Origin: AG41 sp965653495
GTDB taxonomy: Bacteria > Gemmatimonadota > Gemmatimonadetes > Gemmatimonadales > GWC2-71-9
Direction: 5' to 3'
Assembly: GCA_965653495.1 (NCBI GenBank)
Contig: CBFHAJ010000113.1
Coordinates: 1-12,202, forward strand
Length of the DNA: 12,202 nucleotides
The position numbers were made by a program, and so were the translations under genes. Shown piece after piece: positions 5,782-12,202 of this stretch. Numbering within the stretch: position 1 is the first letter of the stretch; the number at the start of each line of letters is the position of its first letter. The notes below the pieces were generated by a model, which had not been told where the DNA came from, did no database searches, and was given only the letters and a program-made list of their open reading frames with translations.

Positions 5782-8051
5782 GCGCTCTCCTCTCGCTCGC
5801 GCTTCGGGGCCCGCACGCCCGGCCACCAGTTCCATCGTCCGGCGATGTGCATGATCGCCGGCACGAGTACCATGCGGATCAGGGTCGCGTCGAGCAGCAC
5901 CGCGGCCGCCAGGCCGAACCCGATGAGCTGTACGGCCAGCACCCGGGTGAAGGCGAACGTCCCGAACACCAGGATCATGATGAGCGCCGCGCTGGTGATG
6001 GTCGAGGCCGTGGCGGACAGGCCTTCCATGGTGGCGTGGTCGTTCCGTCCTGTCTTGTCGAACACCTCTTTCACGCGCGTCAGCAGGAATACTTCGTAGT
6101 CCATCGACAGGCCGAACACGATCGCGAACACGAGCACGGGCACCACGGCCCAGATCGCCTCGGTTGGCCCCGGCAGGCCGAACAGGCTGCCCCCATAACC
6201 ATGCTGGAACACCAGTACCGTCACGCCGAACGCGCCCCCCACCGAGAGCAGGTTCAACAGCACGGCCTTCACCGGGACCAGCAGCGAGCGGAACGCCCAA
6301 AACAGCATGATGGCCGTGATCCCGAGCACGAGGCCGACGGTCTCCGGGAAACGCTGCATGAGCAGATGTTGCGTATCCACGTTCGAAGCCGCGAAGCCGG
6401 CCACCAGGATTTCCGCACCGGCGAGGCCGCGGATGGAGTGCCCGACGATCCCGCGCACCCGCCGCACCACGTCCATCAGTCCGGTGAGGGAAACCGTGTC
6501 GGCGGGGATCACATCCAGCAACGTCACCCGATTGTCGGCACTCAGGTAGGCGTCGAAGAACTTCGGGTTCTTGGCCCGGACCTCCTCGGGGTCGCTGTAG
6601 TAGATGGCGAGCTGCAGCGTCGACATGGCGTTCTTCACGCTGGCAACGCCCCGTACCTCGCGCACGCGCGGGTCCTTGCGGATGGAGTCGGTCAGCGCCT
6701 TGAGGCCGGGGAGGCGGCGGGCCGAGAGGGCGGACTCGCCCTCGGGGAGCTGGACGACCACCCGCACCGGCTGGATCACGCCGCTCGCGCCCATTTCCCG
6801 CAGCGCCTCGAGCCCCTTGCCAGACTCCGACTCGGGGGGAAACCAGTTGGTGGCCGGGAGACCGAGGCGAATCTGGGCGAGGGGCGACGTGAGCAGGGCG
6901 ATCGCCGCGCCGCCAACGGCGACCGCTCGCCACGGGCGGTGCCCGAGCCAGCGCGCCCAGCGCTCCCACCCGGTGGGGGCGTGGAACCGCGCCAGCGGGC
7001 GCGCCAACCAGCGCGGCCGGTCGATGCCGCGCCCTACGATCGCCAGCGCGGCGGGCAGAAAGGTCGTCGCCAAGAGCACCGCGACCGCGACCACGAGCAG
7101 CCCGCCGACGCCGACGGAGCGGGTGTCCGAGAGCGGCGTCGTCACGAGGGCGGCGAACCCGACCACCACCGTCAGGCCGGACGTCACGACCGCGGATCCC
7201 GCGGTCTCGACGGTGCGAATCGCCGCGTCCGCCGGCGACAAGCCGCGATTCAATTCCTCGCGAAACCGCGTGACGATCAGCAGGGAATAATCGATGCCCA
7301 CGCCCAGCCCGACCATCGTCGTGATGTTCAGGACGAAGACCGACATGGCGGTATACTCCGCCGCGATGGTCACGAGGCCGAGCGCGATCGTGATGGCGAC
7401 AAACCCGACGATGACGGGCAGCGCGGCCGCGACGAGGGCTCCAAACGCCACGATCAACACGAGCAGCGTGAGGGGCAGGGCTTGCCGCTCCCCCCGCTCC
7501 GTGTCCTCGGTGCTGACGGTGCGTACGTCATGGTCGAGCGCGGGGAAGCCCGTGACCATCACGTCGAATCCCTCCGCGCCTTTGACCGGCGCGAGCGCGG
7601 CGCGAACCGTCGCGCGCAGGTCCGGGACCACGCTGGTGCTCAGATCCCGGGTCGATTGCGGGGTGAGCGCGGCGATGAGGAATGTGGTGCGCTTGTCCTG
7701 GCTCACGAACATCGATTCGCCGATTGAGCGGACCGAGATCACCTGGCCCACGTAGTCGCGGCGCTCGATCGCGGCCTTGAGCGTGTCCAGCACGGCCGTG
7801 AACCGGGGATGCGTCCAGCGCACCGGCCCGTGGACGACGATGCCCACGTAGTCGGCGAACGGGGAGGGGAACGCGTCCTTCAGGAGCTCGGTAGCGCGGC
7901 TCGCCTCGGTCACCTCGCTCGAGCCGCCGCGCAGCGCGAGCACCTGCTGCACGTGACACGCCCGCGGCGCGAACAGCAAAAACAACGCCGCCCACGCCGC
8001 GAGGACCCACCCGCGCCAGCGGATGATGGGGGCGGCGGGTAACGCGATCAC
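5778..8051 (-). CDS. RND superfamily MMPL exporter
   Basis: A 757-residue inner-membrane exporter of the MMPL (hydrophobe/lipid) branch of the RND superfamily, driven by the proton gradient. It shows the duplicated RND plan. TM1 (about 14-30) is followed by a periplasmic domain (about 31-190), then TMs 2-6 (about 190-340). The second half repeats this: TM7 (about 372-392), a periplasmic domain to about 568, then TMs 8-12 up to about 735. The proton-relay Asp-Tyr pairs typical of MMPL proteins are present in both halves: GIDYSLL (Asp254-Tyr255) and SMDYEVF (Asp651-Tyr652). The C-terminus is short and basic. The GTG start at 8051-8049 directly follows an in-frame TAA, so no longer start exists in this frame. 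There is no nearby periplasmic adaptor or outer-membrane channel, as is common for this branch. The substrate cannot be inferred; lipids, hopanoids or hydrophobic compounds are typical for the family. Confidence 0.95.
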   Translation of the reverse strand: MIALPAAPIIRWRGWVLAAWAALFLLFAPRACHVQQVLALRGGSSEVTEASRATELLKDAFPSPFADYVGIVVHGPVRWTHPRFTAVLDTLKAAIERRDYVGQVISVRSIGESMFVSQDKRTTFLIAALTPQSTRDLSTSVVPDLRATVRAALAPVKGAEGFDVMVTGFPALDHDVRTVSTEDTERGERQALPLTLLVLIVAFGALVAAALPVIVGFVAITIALGLVTIAAEYTAMSVFVLNITTMVGLGVGIDYSLLIVTRFREELNRGLSPADAAIRTVETAGSAVVTSGLTVVVGFAALVTTPLSDTRSVGVGGLLVVAVAVLLATTFLPAALAIVGRGIDRPRWLARPLARFHAPTGWERWARWLGHRPWRAVAVGGAAIALLTSPLAQIRLGLPATNWFPPESESGKGLEALREMGASGVIQPVRVVVQLPEGESALSARRLPGLKALTDSIRKDPRVREVRGVASVKNAMSTLQLAIYYSDPEEVRAKNPKFFDAYLSADNRVTLLDVIPADTVSLTGLMDVVRRVRGIVGHSIRGLAGAEILVAGFAASNVDTQHLLMQRFPETVGLVLGITAIMLFWAFRSLLVPVKAVLLNLLSVGGAFGVTVLVFQHGYGGSLFGLPGPTEAIWAVVPVLVFAIVFGLSMDYEVFLLTRVKEVFDKTGRNDHATMEGLSATASTITSAALIMILVFGTFAFTRVLAVQLIGFGLAAAVLLDATLIRMVLVPAIMHIAGRWNWWPGVRAPKREREESA

Positions 8052-8061
8052 TTACGGGTCA

Positions 8062-8084
8062 AGCATAAGCAGGCCACAATCATA
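8062..8084 (-). promoter_or_regulatory. Possible -10 elements for the MMPL gene
   Basis: Reading the minus strand, TATGAT (8084-8079) and TATGCT (8067-8062) lie 27 and 10 nt before the GTG start. Either could be a -10 element; the second would give a nearly leaderless transcript. No good -35 hexamer is visible and there is no Shine-Dalgarno before the GTG. The 90-nt region 8052-8141 must hold divergent promoters for this gene and the metalloprotease gene. Confidence 0.3.
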
Positions 8085-8129
8085 GAGACGCCTGCGAGGC
8101 AAAGCTAGCGGCGCGACACGGCCTGTTCG

Positions 8130-8135
8130 CATATT
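8130..8135 (+). promoter_or_regulatory. Possible -10 element for a leaderless metalloprotease transcript
   Basis: CATATT ends 6 nt before the ATG at 8142, so the transcript would start at about the start codon. No Shine-Dalgarno is present upstream of the ATG (GCGCGC). The arrangement copies that before polA. No -35 hexamer is evident. Confidence 0.35.
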
Positions 8136-8141
8136 GCGCGC

Positions 8142-8996
8142 ATGGATCGCCGCCTGTCGGTCTTCGTCGCTCTCGTGGTCGCGCTGCTCGCCGTCGCCGG
8201 CCTGTGGAGTGCGTTCGTCCGACCATCGGGCCGCACGCGCGCCGCGCCGCCCGACGGGCCCGTCGTCCTGGTGCCGGCGGAGACTACGCGGCCTGCCCCT
8301 GCCGTTCAGCCGCCGAGCCCCGCTCCCGCCCCCGCCCCCGCCGCCCCCGCCCCCGCGCCCGCCCCCGTCACGGTGCCGGGAACCGACGCGGGCGGTCCGA
8401 GCTATATCGTGCTGCTCGCGCGTTCGGAGATCCGCCGCCGCATCCGCGCGAGCGCCGGCCTCACCTATCTGAATGAGGTCGTGGCCGCGAGCTCGGATTC
8501 GGCGCTGCACCGCTGGGACGACCGCCTGTCGTCTCCCGTGCGGGTATATCTCCCTACCGCGACGGTCGCGAACTTCCAACCGGCATTCCTCGACGCCGTC
8601 CGGAGCGCGTTCGCGCGGTGGGAGGGGGCCGGCGTGCCCGTGCGGTTCGCCCTCGATGCCGATTCCGCCAACGCCGATGTGCGGATCCAGTGGCGCATTC
8701 AGTTCGACGCGGAGCGCACGGGTCAGACCGACGTTCAATGGGACGAGGACGGGCGCCTGACGACGGGTGTCGTCACCCTTGCCACCTTCGACCCCAAGGG
8801 GCAGCCGTTCGGGCCCGACGACGTGCGCGTCATGGCGATCCACGAGATCGGCCACCTGATCGGTCTCGACCACTCCCCCGACGCGGGCGACATCATGTAT
8901 GCCACGCCCAAGGTGCGGGACCTGTCGGCGCGGGACATCGCCACCGCGCTGCTCCTGTATCAGCTGTCGCCAGGCCCGCTGCGTGTGGGCCGCTGA
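8142..8996 (+). CDS. Membrane-anchored matrixin-like zinc metalloprotease
   Basis: A 284-residue protein predicted to be exported and anchored by an N-terminal hydrophobic segment (residues about 7-25), followed by a Pro/Ala-rich tether (about 51-78) that would hold the catalytic domain away from the membrane. The C-terminal domain carries the metzincin zinc site HEIGHLIGLDH, with ligands His234, His238 and His244 and catalytic Glu235. The Met-turn IMY follows, with Met252. The spacing, with DHSPDAGDIMYAT, is that of the matrixin (M10) group rather than astacins or reprolysins. The trailing LSARDIATALLLYQLSPG also matches the end of bacterial matrixins. No propeptide cysteine switch is recognisable; the protein has no cysteine at all. 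The start lacks a Shine-Dalgarno and sits beside a -10-like hexamer. The next gene begins 53 nt downstream in the same direction. Substrate unknown. Confidence 0.9.
   Translation: MDRRLSVFVALVVALLAVAGLWSAFVRPSGRTRAAPPDGPVVLVPAETTRPAPAVQPPSPAPAPAPAAPAPAPAPVTVPGTDAGGPSYIVLLARSEIRRRIRASAGLTYLNEVVAASSDSALHRWDDRLSSPVRVYLPTATVANFQPAFLDAVRSAFARWEGAGVPVRFALDADSANADVRIQWRIQFDAERTGQTDVQWDEDGRLTTGVVTLATFDPKGQPFGPDDVRVMAIHEIGHLIGLDHSPDAGDIMYATPKVRDLSARDIATALLLYQLSPGPLRVGR
8318..8367 (+). repeat. Low-complexity CCCGCC-type tract encoding the Pro/Ala tether
   Basis: About 50 bases of nearly pure C with interspersed G (units close to CCCGCC or GCCCCC), encoding alternating Pro-Ala residues within the metalloprotease. 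The complementary strand has at least eight runs of three or more G, a strong G-quadruplex-type pattern on the template strand. Such tracts are prone to slippage, so length may vary between strains. Confidence 0.85.
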
Positions 8997-9010
8997 GCTG
9001 CCGCGCGGGC

Positions 9011-9016
9011 TATATT
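9011..9016 (+). promoter_or_regulatory. Possible internal -10 element before the radical SAM gene
   Basis: TATATT (five of six matches to TATAAT) stands alone in a GC-rich 53-nt gap. It would start a transcript near 9023, giving a leader of about 27 nt for the gene at 9050. No -35 hexamer is clear. If active, it would allow the four downstream genes to be expressed separately from the metalloprotease. Confidence 0.4.
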
Positions 9017-9049
9017 GAAGAAGAGCAGCAGGCGCGGGCGGCAGGTCCC

Positions 9050-10153
9050 ATGACTCATCGCGGCATCGTGTCGTTTCTCACCCACGCCGCGCCGGACGGC
9101 GGTGCGGCGACGCTGGCGCAGGCGCTCGACGCCAGGGTGCGAGAGGGCGAGCTGTTCGAGCGGGTGCCGGACGGAGCCGTGCGCTGCTTCGCCTGCGGCC
9201 ACCGCTGTCTGGTCAAGCCGGGACGCCGCGGCATCTGCAAGGTGCGTTTCAACCGGGATGGGACGCTGTACGCCCCCGCCGGCTACGTGGCCGCGCTGCA
9301 ATGCGATCCGACCGAAAAAAAGCCGTTCTTTCATGCGCTCCCCGGCTCGGACACGCTCACGTTCGGGATGCTGGGGTGCGACTTCCACTGTGGCTACTGC
9401 CAGAACTGGCTCACCAGCCAGGCATTGCGCGACGACGCTGCCGGCGTGCTCCCCAGCGACGTCACTCCGGAGCAGCTGGTGCAGCTGGCGCTGCGTCAGG
9501 GCGCAAGGGTCGTGGGCTCGTCCTACAACGAGCCCCTGATCACCGCCGAATGGGCGGTGGACGTGTTCAAGGTCGCCAGGGCGCGCGGCCTGAAGACCGC
9601 GTTCATCTCGAACGGCAACGCGACCCCCGAGGTGCTCGACTATATCCGTCCCTGGACCGACTGCTACAAGATCGACTTCAAGGCGATGGATGACCGCCGT
9701 TACCGCGAGCTCGGCGGCGTGCTGCAGCACGTGCTCGACGCGATCCGGATGGTGTACGAGCACGGCTTCTGGCTCGAGCTGGTGACGCTGGTCGTGCCGG
9801 GCTTCAACGACGATACCGCGCAGTTGACGCGCGCCGCCCAGTACATCGCGTCGGTCAGCCCCGAAATCCCCTGGCACGTCACCGCATTCCATAAGGACTA
9901 CCGCATGACCGACCCCGAGAACACCTCGGCGGAGACGCTGATCCGAGCGTGCGAGATCGGTGCAGCCGCGGGGCTCAAGTTCGTCTATGCCGGCAATGTC
10001 CCGGGCCGCGTAGGACGCTGGGAGAACACCTGGTGCCCGGACTGTGGTGATCTCCTGATCGAGCGGACCGGGTACATCATCCAGCGGCAGCGGGTCGGCG
10101 CCGACGGGCGCTGCCCTGCGTGCGGGCGGCGCATACCGGGCGTGTGGTCGTAG
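9050..10153 (+). CDS. amrS: AmmeMemoRadiSam-type radical SAM enzyme (AmrS family)
   Basis: A 367-residue cytoplasmic radical SAM enzyme. The 4Fe-4S cluster ligands are Cys110, Cys114 and Cys117 in GCDFHCGYCQNW, the Cx3CxxC motif. N-terminal cysteines (Cys46, Cys49, Cys53 and Cys63 in CFACGHRCLVKPGRRGICKV) are typical of AmrS. The core motifs GSSYNEP, FISNGNATPEVL, DCYKIDFK and ITxW-like IPWHVTAFHKDYRM follow. The C-terminus has two CxxC pairs (Cys329/332 and Cys355/358), a zinc-ribbon-like end before RIPGVW. Family members often sit near AMMECR1 and MEMO1-like genes; neither is here. The reaction is not something I can state from sequence. ATG 9050 is chosen because the sequence before it in this frame is low-quality antisense-like peptide overlapping the previous gene. 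The last 34 nt overlap the next gene. A downstream Fe-S assembly factor in the same run may supply its cluster. Confidence 0.93.
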   Translation: MTHRGIVSFLTHAAPDGGAATLAQALDARVREGELFERVPDGAVRCFACGHRCLVKPGRRGICKVRFNRDGTLYAPAGYVAALQCDPTEKKPFFHALPGSDTLTFGMLGCDFHCGYCQNWLTSQALRDDAAGVLPSDVTPEQLVQLALRQGARVVGSSYNEPLITAEWAVDVFKVARARGLKTAFISNGNATPEVLDYIRPWTDCYKIDFKAMDDRRYRELGGVLQHVLDAIRMVYEHGFWLELVTLVVPGFNDDTAQLTRAAQYIASVSPEIPWHVTAFHKDYRMTDPENTSAETLIRACEIGAAAGLKFVYAGNVPGRVGRWENTWCPDCGDLLIERTGYIIQRQRVGADGRCPACGRRIPGVWS

Positions 10154-11301
10154 CGCTGGCCTTCCTGCTGCAGACGGCGTTGGGGCCGACCCCCGGGGTT
10201 GGTGTACCCGGATTCGGCTCCGAGACGTTCGACCCGCTCGTGCTGGACGGCCTCCGGCAGGGTGCCTACCCGGGCGCGGCGCTCGTCATCGGCCGGCACG
10301 ACGCGATTCTGTTCGCCAAAGGCTACGGGCACCTCACCTGGTCGGCGTCGAGTCCCGCGGTCGATCCCGACAGCACGCTGTACGATCTCGCGTCGCTCAC
10401 CAAGGTGATCGCCACCACGCCCGCGCTCATGCTGCTGGTGGAGCGCGGCCGCGTGCGGCTCGATGCCGGGGTCGCGACCTATCTCCCGGAGCTCGCGGGC
10501 ACGGCGACGGGGAACGTCACCGTGCGCCAGCTGCTGTCGCACACGTCCGGCTTGCGTGCGGATATCCCCGATCCCGAGCTCAAAGCGCTCCCCGACTCCG
10601 CCGCCCTCATGCGGCGCGTGCTCGCCGAGCGGCCCCGCTTCCCGCCCGGCACGCGCGTGATCTACAGCGATCTCAACGCGATCCTCTTGGGCGAGGTGGT
10701 GCGTCGCGCGGCGGGCGAGCCACTCGACGTGTTCGCCGCGCGTGAGATCTTCATACCGCTGGGGCTCGAGGCGACCATGTTCCGGCCGCCGGCGCGACTG
10801 CGGCCGCGGATCGCGCCGACGGGCGTGTGGCACGGGCACGCGGTGGCGGGGGTCGTGAACGACGGCAGCGCCTTCAAGCTGCGCGGCGTCTCGGGGAATG
10901 CGGGTCTGTTCGCTACCGCGCACGATGTGGCGCGATTCGCGCAATTCATGCTCGGTCAGGGAGCCGTCGACGGGCGCCGGCTGCTGGGCGCCGAAACCGT
11001 GCGGCTGTTCACCGCCAAGGCGGCCGACTTCGGGCGCCGGACCGAGGCGCGCGCGCTCGGCTGGCAGGCGGTGCCGACCGGCGAAACCGTCTCGAGCGCC
11101 GGCACGCAGTTCGGGCCGAACAGCTACGGACATACGGGATGGACCGGGACCTCGGTGTGGATCGATCCGGACCGCGACCTGTTCGTCGTGCTGCTGACCA
11201 ATCGGGCCTACGCGCCGCGGGCGCGCCGCCCCTTCACCGTGATCAAAGGGGTGCGCGGTCGGCTCGCCGACGCCGCGGCACGGGCGTCCGATGCGCGCTG
11301 A
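10120..11301 (+). CDS. Exported serine hydrolase of the class C beta-lactamase / PBP-like family
   Basis: A 393-residue serine acyl-enzyme hydrolase, expected outside the cytoplasm. The N-terminus MRAAHTGRVVVALAFLLQTALG looks like a signal peptide, although the cleavage site is not obvious. The catalytic SxxK is Ser92-Leu-Thr-Lys95 (DLASLTKVIATT). Other family motifs are LLSHTSGL at 138-145, YSDLN at 182-186 (the YxN-equivalent) and HTG at 338-340 (the KTG-equivalent), within GHTGWTGTSVWIDP. This resembles esterase/D-aminopeptidase/AmpC-like proteins more than true beta-lactamases, so antibiotic resistance should not be assumed. The start is uncertain: GTG at 10120 overlaps the previous gene by 34 nt and keeps a basic n-region; GTG at 10144 would overlap by 10 nt and lose it. 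Neither has a Shine-Dalgarno. The stop overlaps the next gene by 11 nt, suggesting translational coupling. Confidence 0.92.
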   Translation: MRAAHTGRVVVALAFLLQTALGPTPGVGVPGFGSETFDPLVLDGLRQGAYPGAALVIGRHDAILFAKGYGHLTWSASSPAVDPDSTLYDLASLTKVIATTPALMLLVERGRVRLDAGVATYLPELAGTATGNVTVRQLLSHTSGLRADIPDPELKALPDSAALMRRVLAERPRFPPGTRVIYSDLNAILLGEVVRRAAGEPLDVFAAREIFIPLGLEATMFRPPARLRPRIAPTGVWHGHAVAGVVNDGSAFKLRGVSGNAGLFATAHDVARFAQFMLGQGAVDGRRLLGAETVRLFTAKAADFGRRTEARALGWQAVPTGETVSSAGTQFGPNSYGHTGWTGTSVWIDPDRDLFVVLLTNRAYAPRARRPFTVIKGVRGRLADAAARASDAR

Positions 11302-11656
11302 GCGTCCCACGCTCATCTACGACGGCGAGTGCGGGTTCTGCCAGCGCTCCGTCGAGCTGGTGCGACGCCGGGACCGGGAACACCGCCTGGCGCTGATCCC
11401 GTTTCAGGACCAGGCCCAGGTGGCCGCGTTCGGCATTCCGTTGCCGGCTCTCGCGGCGGCGATGCATCTGGTGCTTCCCGACGGCCGGGTGTTCGCCGGC
11501 GCCGACGCCGCTCCCGAGATCTTGCGGCTGTTGCCACGGTGGCGTTGGCTCGCGTGGCCGTTCCGGCTGCCCGGCGTGCTGCCCGCGGCGCGGCGAGTAT
11601 ACGCGTGGATCGCGCGGCGGCGCCGTTGTCTGGTGCGCGGCTACGCGGTCCGCTAG
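11291..11656 (+). CDS. DCC-family thiol-disulfide protein (DUF393)
   Basis: A 121-residue thioredoxin-like protein of the DCC/DUF393 family, named for its DxxCxxC motif, seen here as YDGECGFCQRSV with Cys14 and Cys17. The downstream LIPFQD, DGRVFAGADAAPEILRLLP and final WIARRRRCLVRG segments follow the family pattern. It is probably a redox protein, but its partner is not known and the family is poorly characterised. The ATG at 11291 lies within the last codons of the serine hydrolase gene (ATGCGCGCTGA, 11-nt overlap), so translation is likely coupled. A hydrophobic stretch around 80-100 and a very basic C-terminus suggest membrane association, but no clear transmembrane helix is evident. Confidence 0.9.
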   Translation: MRAERPTLIYDGECGFCQRSVELVRRRDREHRLALIPFQDQAQVAAFGIPLPALAAAMHLVLPDGRVFAGADAAPEILRLLPRWRWLAWPFRLPGVLPAARRVYAWIARRRRCLVRGYAVR

Positions 11657-11666
11657 GTTCGGACAC

Positions 11667-11677
11667 AGGAGGAGAGG
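11667..11677 (+). promoter_or_regulatory. Strong Shine-Dalgarno for the DUF59 gene
   Basis: AGGAGGAGAGG at 11667-11677 lies 7 nt before the ATG at 11685 in a 28-nt intergenic gap. It is the strongest ribosome binding site in the right half of the window and confirms the start. It suggests this last gene of the run is translated more heavily than its coupled upstream neighbours. Confidence 0.85.
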
Positions 11678-11684
11678 CAAGAGC

Positions 11685-11993
11685 ATGACGGAGCCCGTGG
11701 GACTCGAAGCGACGGCGCGCCAGGCGCTCCGGCAGGTCAAGGACCCGGAGCTCGACATGAACATCGTCGACCTGGGGCTCGTCTACGACGTCGAAGCGGC
11801 CGACGGCGAAGTGCGCGTGAAGATGACCCTGACTTCGCCCGGCTGTCCGGCCGGTCCCATGATCACGAACGACGCATACCGCGTGTTGCGCGGCCTCGAG
11901 GGCGTGAAGGACGTCGACATCGAGATCGTGTGGGAGCCCTACTGGACCCCCGAGCGGATGGACCCTAAAGTGCGGGCATTGATGGGCCTCTAG
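11685..11993 (+). CDS. MIP18/DUF59 family metal-sulfur cluster assembly factor
   Basis: A 102-residue single-domain protein of the DUF59 (MIP18/SufT/PaaD) family, which helps insert or mature iron-sulfur clusters. The signature KDPELDMNIVDLGLVYDV is at residues 19-36. The conserved reactive-Cys loop is LTSPGCPAGP with Cys54, where most relatives have T-x-PGCP. The C-terminal part runs VKDVDIEIVWEPYWTPERM, which fits the family's end. A strong Shine-Dalgarno supports the ATG. It is the last gene of the plus-strand run that includes the radical SAM enzyme, so a role in Fe-S cluster supply, perhaps to that enzyme, is reasonable inference. It could equally act generally, like SufT. Its TAG stop overlaps the stop of the minus-strand ribonuclease D-like gene. 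Confidence 0.95.
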   Translation: MTEPVGLEATARQALRQVKDPELDMNIVDLGLVYDVEAADGEVRVKMTLTSPGCPAGPMITNDAYRVLRGLEGVKDVDIEIVWEPYWTPERMDPKVRALMGL

Positions 11994-12202
11994 TCGAGCG
12001 CCGCGAGCAGCGCATCGCCCAGCACCTCGATCTGCCAGCGCCGGAGCTCCCCGATGTGGGCGAGCCCGGCGCGATCGTTTGGGAGTGGCGTGGCGCGCGC
12101 CACCGCCTCGAGGGTGGAGCGGCCGCACAGCACGCCGGCGTCCAAGCCGAGCTCGGCCGCGATCCGGTTGCGGGCCGTCTTGAGCCGCTCGATGCGTGCC
12201 TC
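11990..12202 (-). CDS. rnd: Ribonuclease D-like protein, C-terminal HRDC domain (partial)
   Basis: On the minus strand, the last 70 codons of a gene enter from the right edge and end in TAG at 11992-11990. The peptide begins EARIERLKTARNRIAAELGL, then DAGVLCGRSTLEAVARATP and GELRRWQIEVLGDALLAAL. This is an HRDC domain: the basic first helix, the short xELGLDxGVL turn, the helix with LEAVARA and the closing amphipathic helix match the end of RNase D. RNase D is a 3'-5' exoribonuclease that trims tRNA and other small RNA precursors. The catalytic DEDD domain lies beyond the window, so a RecQ-type helicase, which can also end in HRDC, is a less likely alternative. The frame is complete to the edge without a stop, and third positions are G/C-rich. 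Confidence 0.8.
   Translation of the reverse strand, partial: EARIERLKTARNRIAAELGLDAGVLCGRSTLEAVARATPLPNDRAGLAHIGELRRWQIEVLGDALLAALD

Noticed and set aside
5422..6969. A 515-codon minus-strand open frame overlapping the MMPL gene in another frame
   Set aside because: It is a frame-shifted reading of the same strand as the exporter, very rich in Arg, Gly, Pro and Ala, and it runs across the pilin 3' end. The MMPL frame has clear transmembrane helices and Asp-Tyr motifs.
5562..7727. A 721-codon plus-strand open frame opposite the MMPL gene
   Set aside because: It is antisense to a well-recognised exporter. Its peptide is a His/Arg/Gln/Asp-rich low-order sequence with no domain, the usual shadow of G/C-ending codons in high-GC DNA.
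8052..8066. A minus-strand mini-frame ATG CTT GAC CCG TAA just before the MMPL start as a leader peptide
   Set aside because: It is only four codons with no ribosome binding site, and no attenuator structure follows; it is expected by chance.
8052..8873. A 273-codon minus-strand open frame opposite the metalloprotease
   Set aside because: It is antisense to the HExxHxxGxxH-bearing frame, contains a poly-Gly stretch that is merely the complement of the Pro/Ala tract, and shows no domain.
10120..11301. Beta-lactamase resistance gene
   Set aside because: The motifs place it in the broad serine hydrolase / PBP-like family, which includes many esterases and peptidases. Nothing shows beta-lactam hydrolysis, and there is no AmpR-like regulator or mobile context.
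9985..11316. A 443-codon minus-strand open frame opposite the serine hydrolase
   Set aside because: The plus-strand frame has SxxK, YSD and HTG motifs in the right order. The antisense peptide is His/Arg-rich with no recognisable pattern.

Overview
The window is very GC-rich DNA (roughly 70% G+C by eye) with dense protein-coding genes. There are no tRNA or rRNA genes, no insertion sequences, no CRISPR arrays and no phage genes. A soluble lytic transglycosylase, a type IV pilin-like protein, an RND/MMPL exporter and exported hydrolases point to a diderm bacterium. The gene style (strong G/C third-position bias, short intergenic gaps, several starts lacking a Shine-Dalgarno sequence) would fit Gemmatimonadota or a neighbouring phylum. 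That placement is inference; there is no marker gene here to prove it.

Layout, left to right. (1) The 3' portion of a TPR/alpha-solenoid lytic transglycosylase runs off the left edge. (2) A cold-shock protein gene has its own promoter, a structured 5' leader, a strong ribosome binding site and a clear intrinsic terminator. (3) A full-length DNA polymerase I has an altered 3'-5' exonuclease site. (4) A lone type IV pilin-like gene sits behind a leader that can fold in competing ways. (5) A small 81-residue protein, probably DUF4031-like, ends tail-to-tail with (6) a minus-strand MMPL/RND exporter. (7) A short divergent intergenic region separates the exporter from a plus-strand run of five genes: a membrane-anchored matrixin-like metalloprotease, an AmrS-type radical SAM enzyme, an exported serine beta-lactamase-family hydrolase, a DCC/DUF393 thiol protein and a MIP18/DUF59 iron-sulfur assembly factor. 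(8) The C-terminal HRDC domain of a ribonuclease D-like protein enters from the right edge on the minus strand.

How the genes fit together. The last four genes of the plus-strand run are tightly packed (34-nt overlap, 11-nt overlap, 28-nt gap) and probably form one transcript. It pairs an Fe-S radical SAM enzyme with an Fe-S assembly factor and a CxxC thiol protein, which is a plausible functional link. The remaining genes look like independent housekeeping or envelope units. Both convergent gene pairs join through a 4-nt overlap of their stop codons.

I found no convincing new defence, mobile or biosynthetic system. The most interesting points are the altered proofreading site of PolA, the lone radical SAM AmrS gene inside an overlapping operon, the competing hairpins in front of the pilin gene, and recurrent AT-rich -10-like hexamers placed for leaderless or near-leaderless transcripts.
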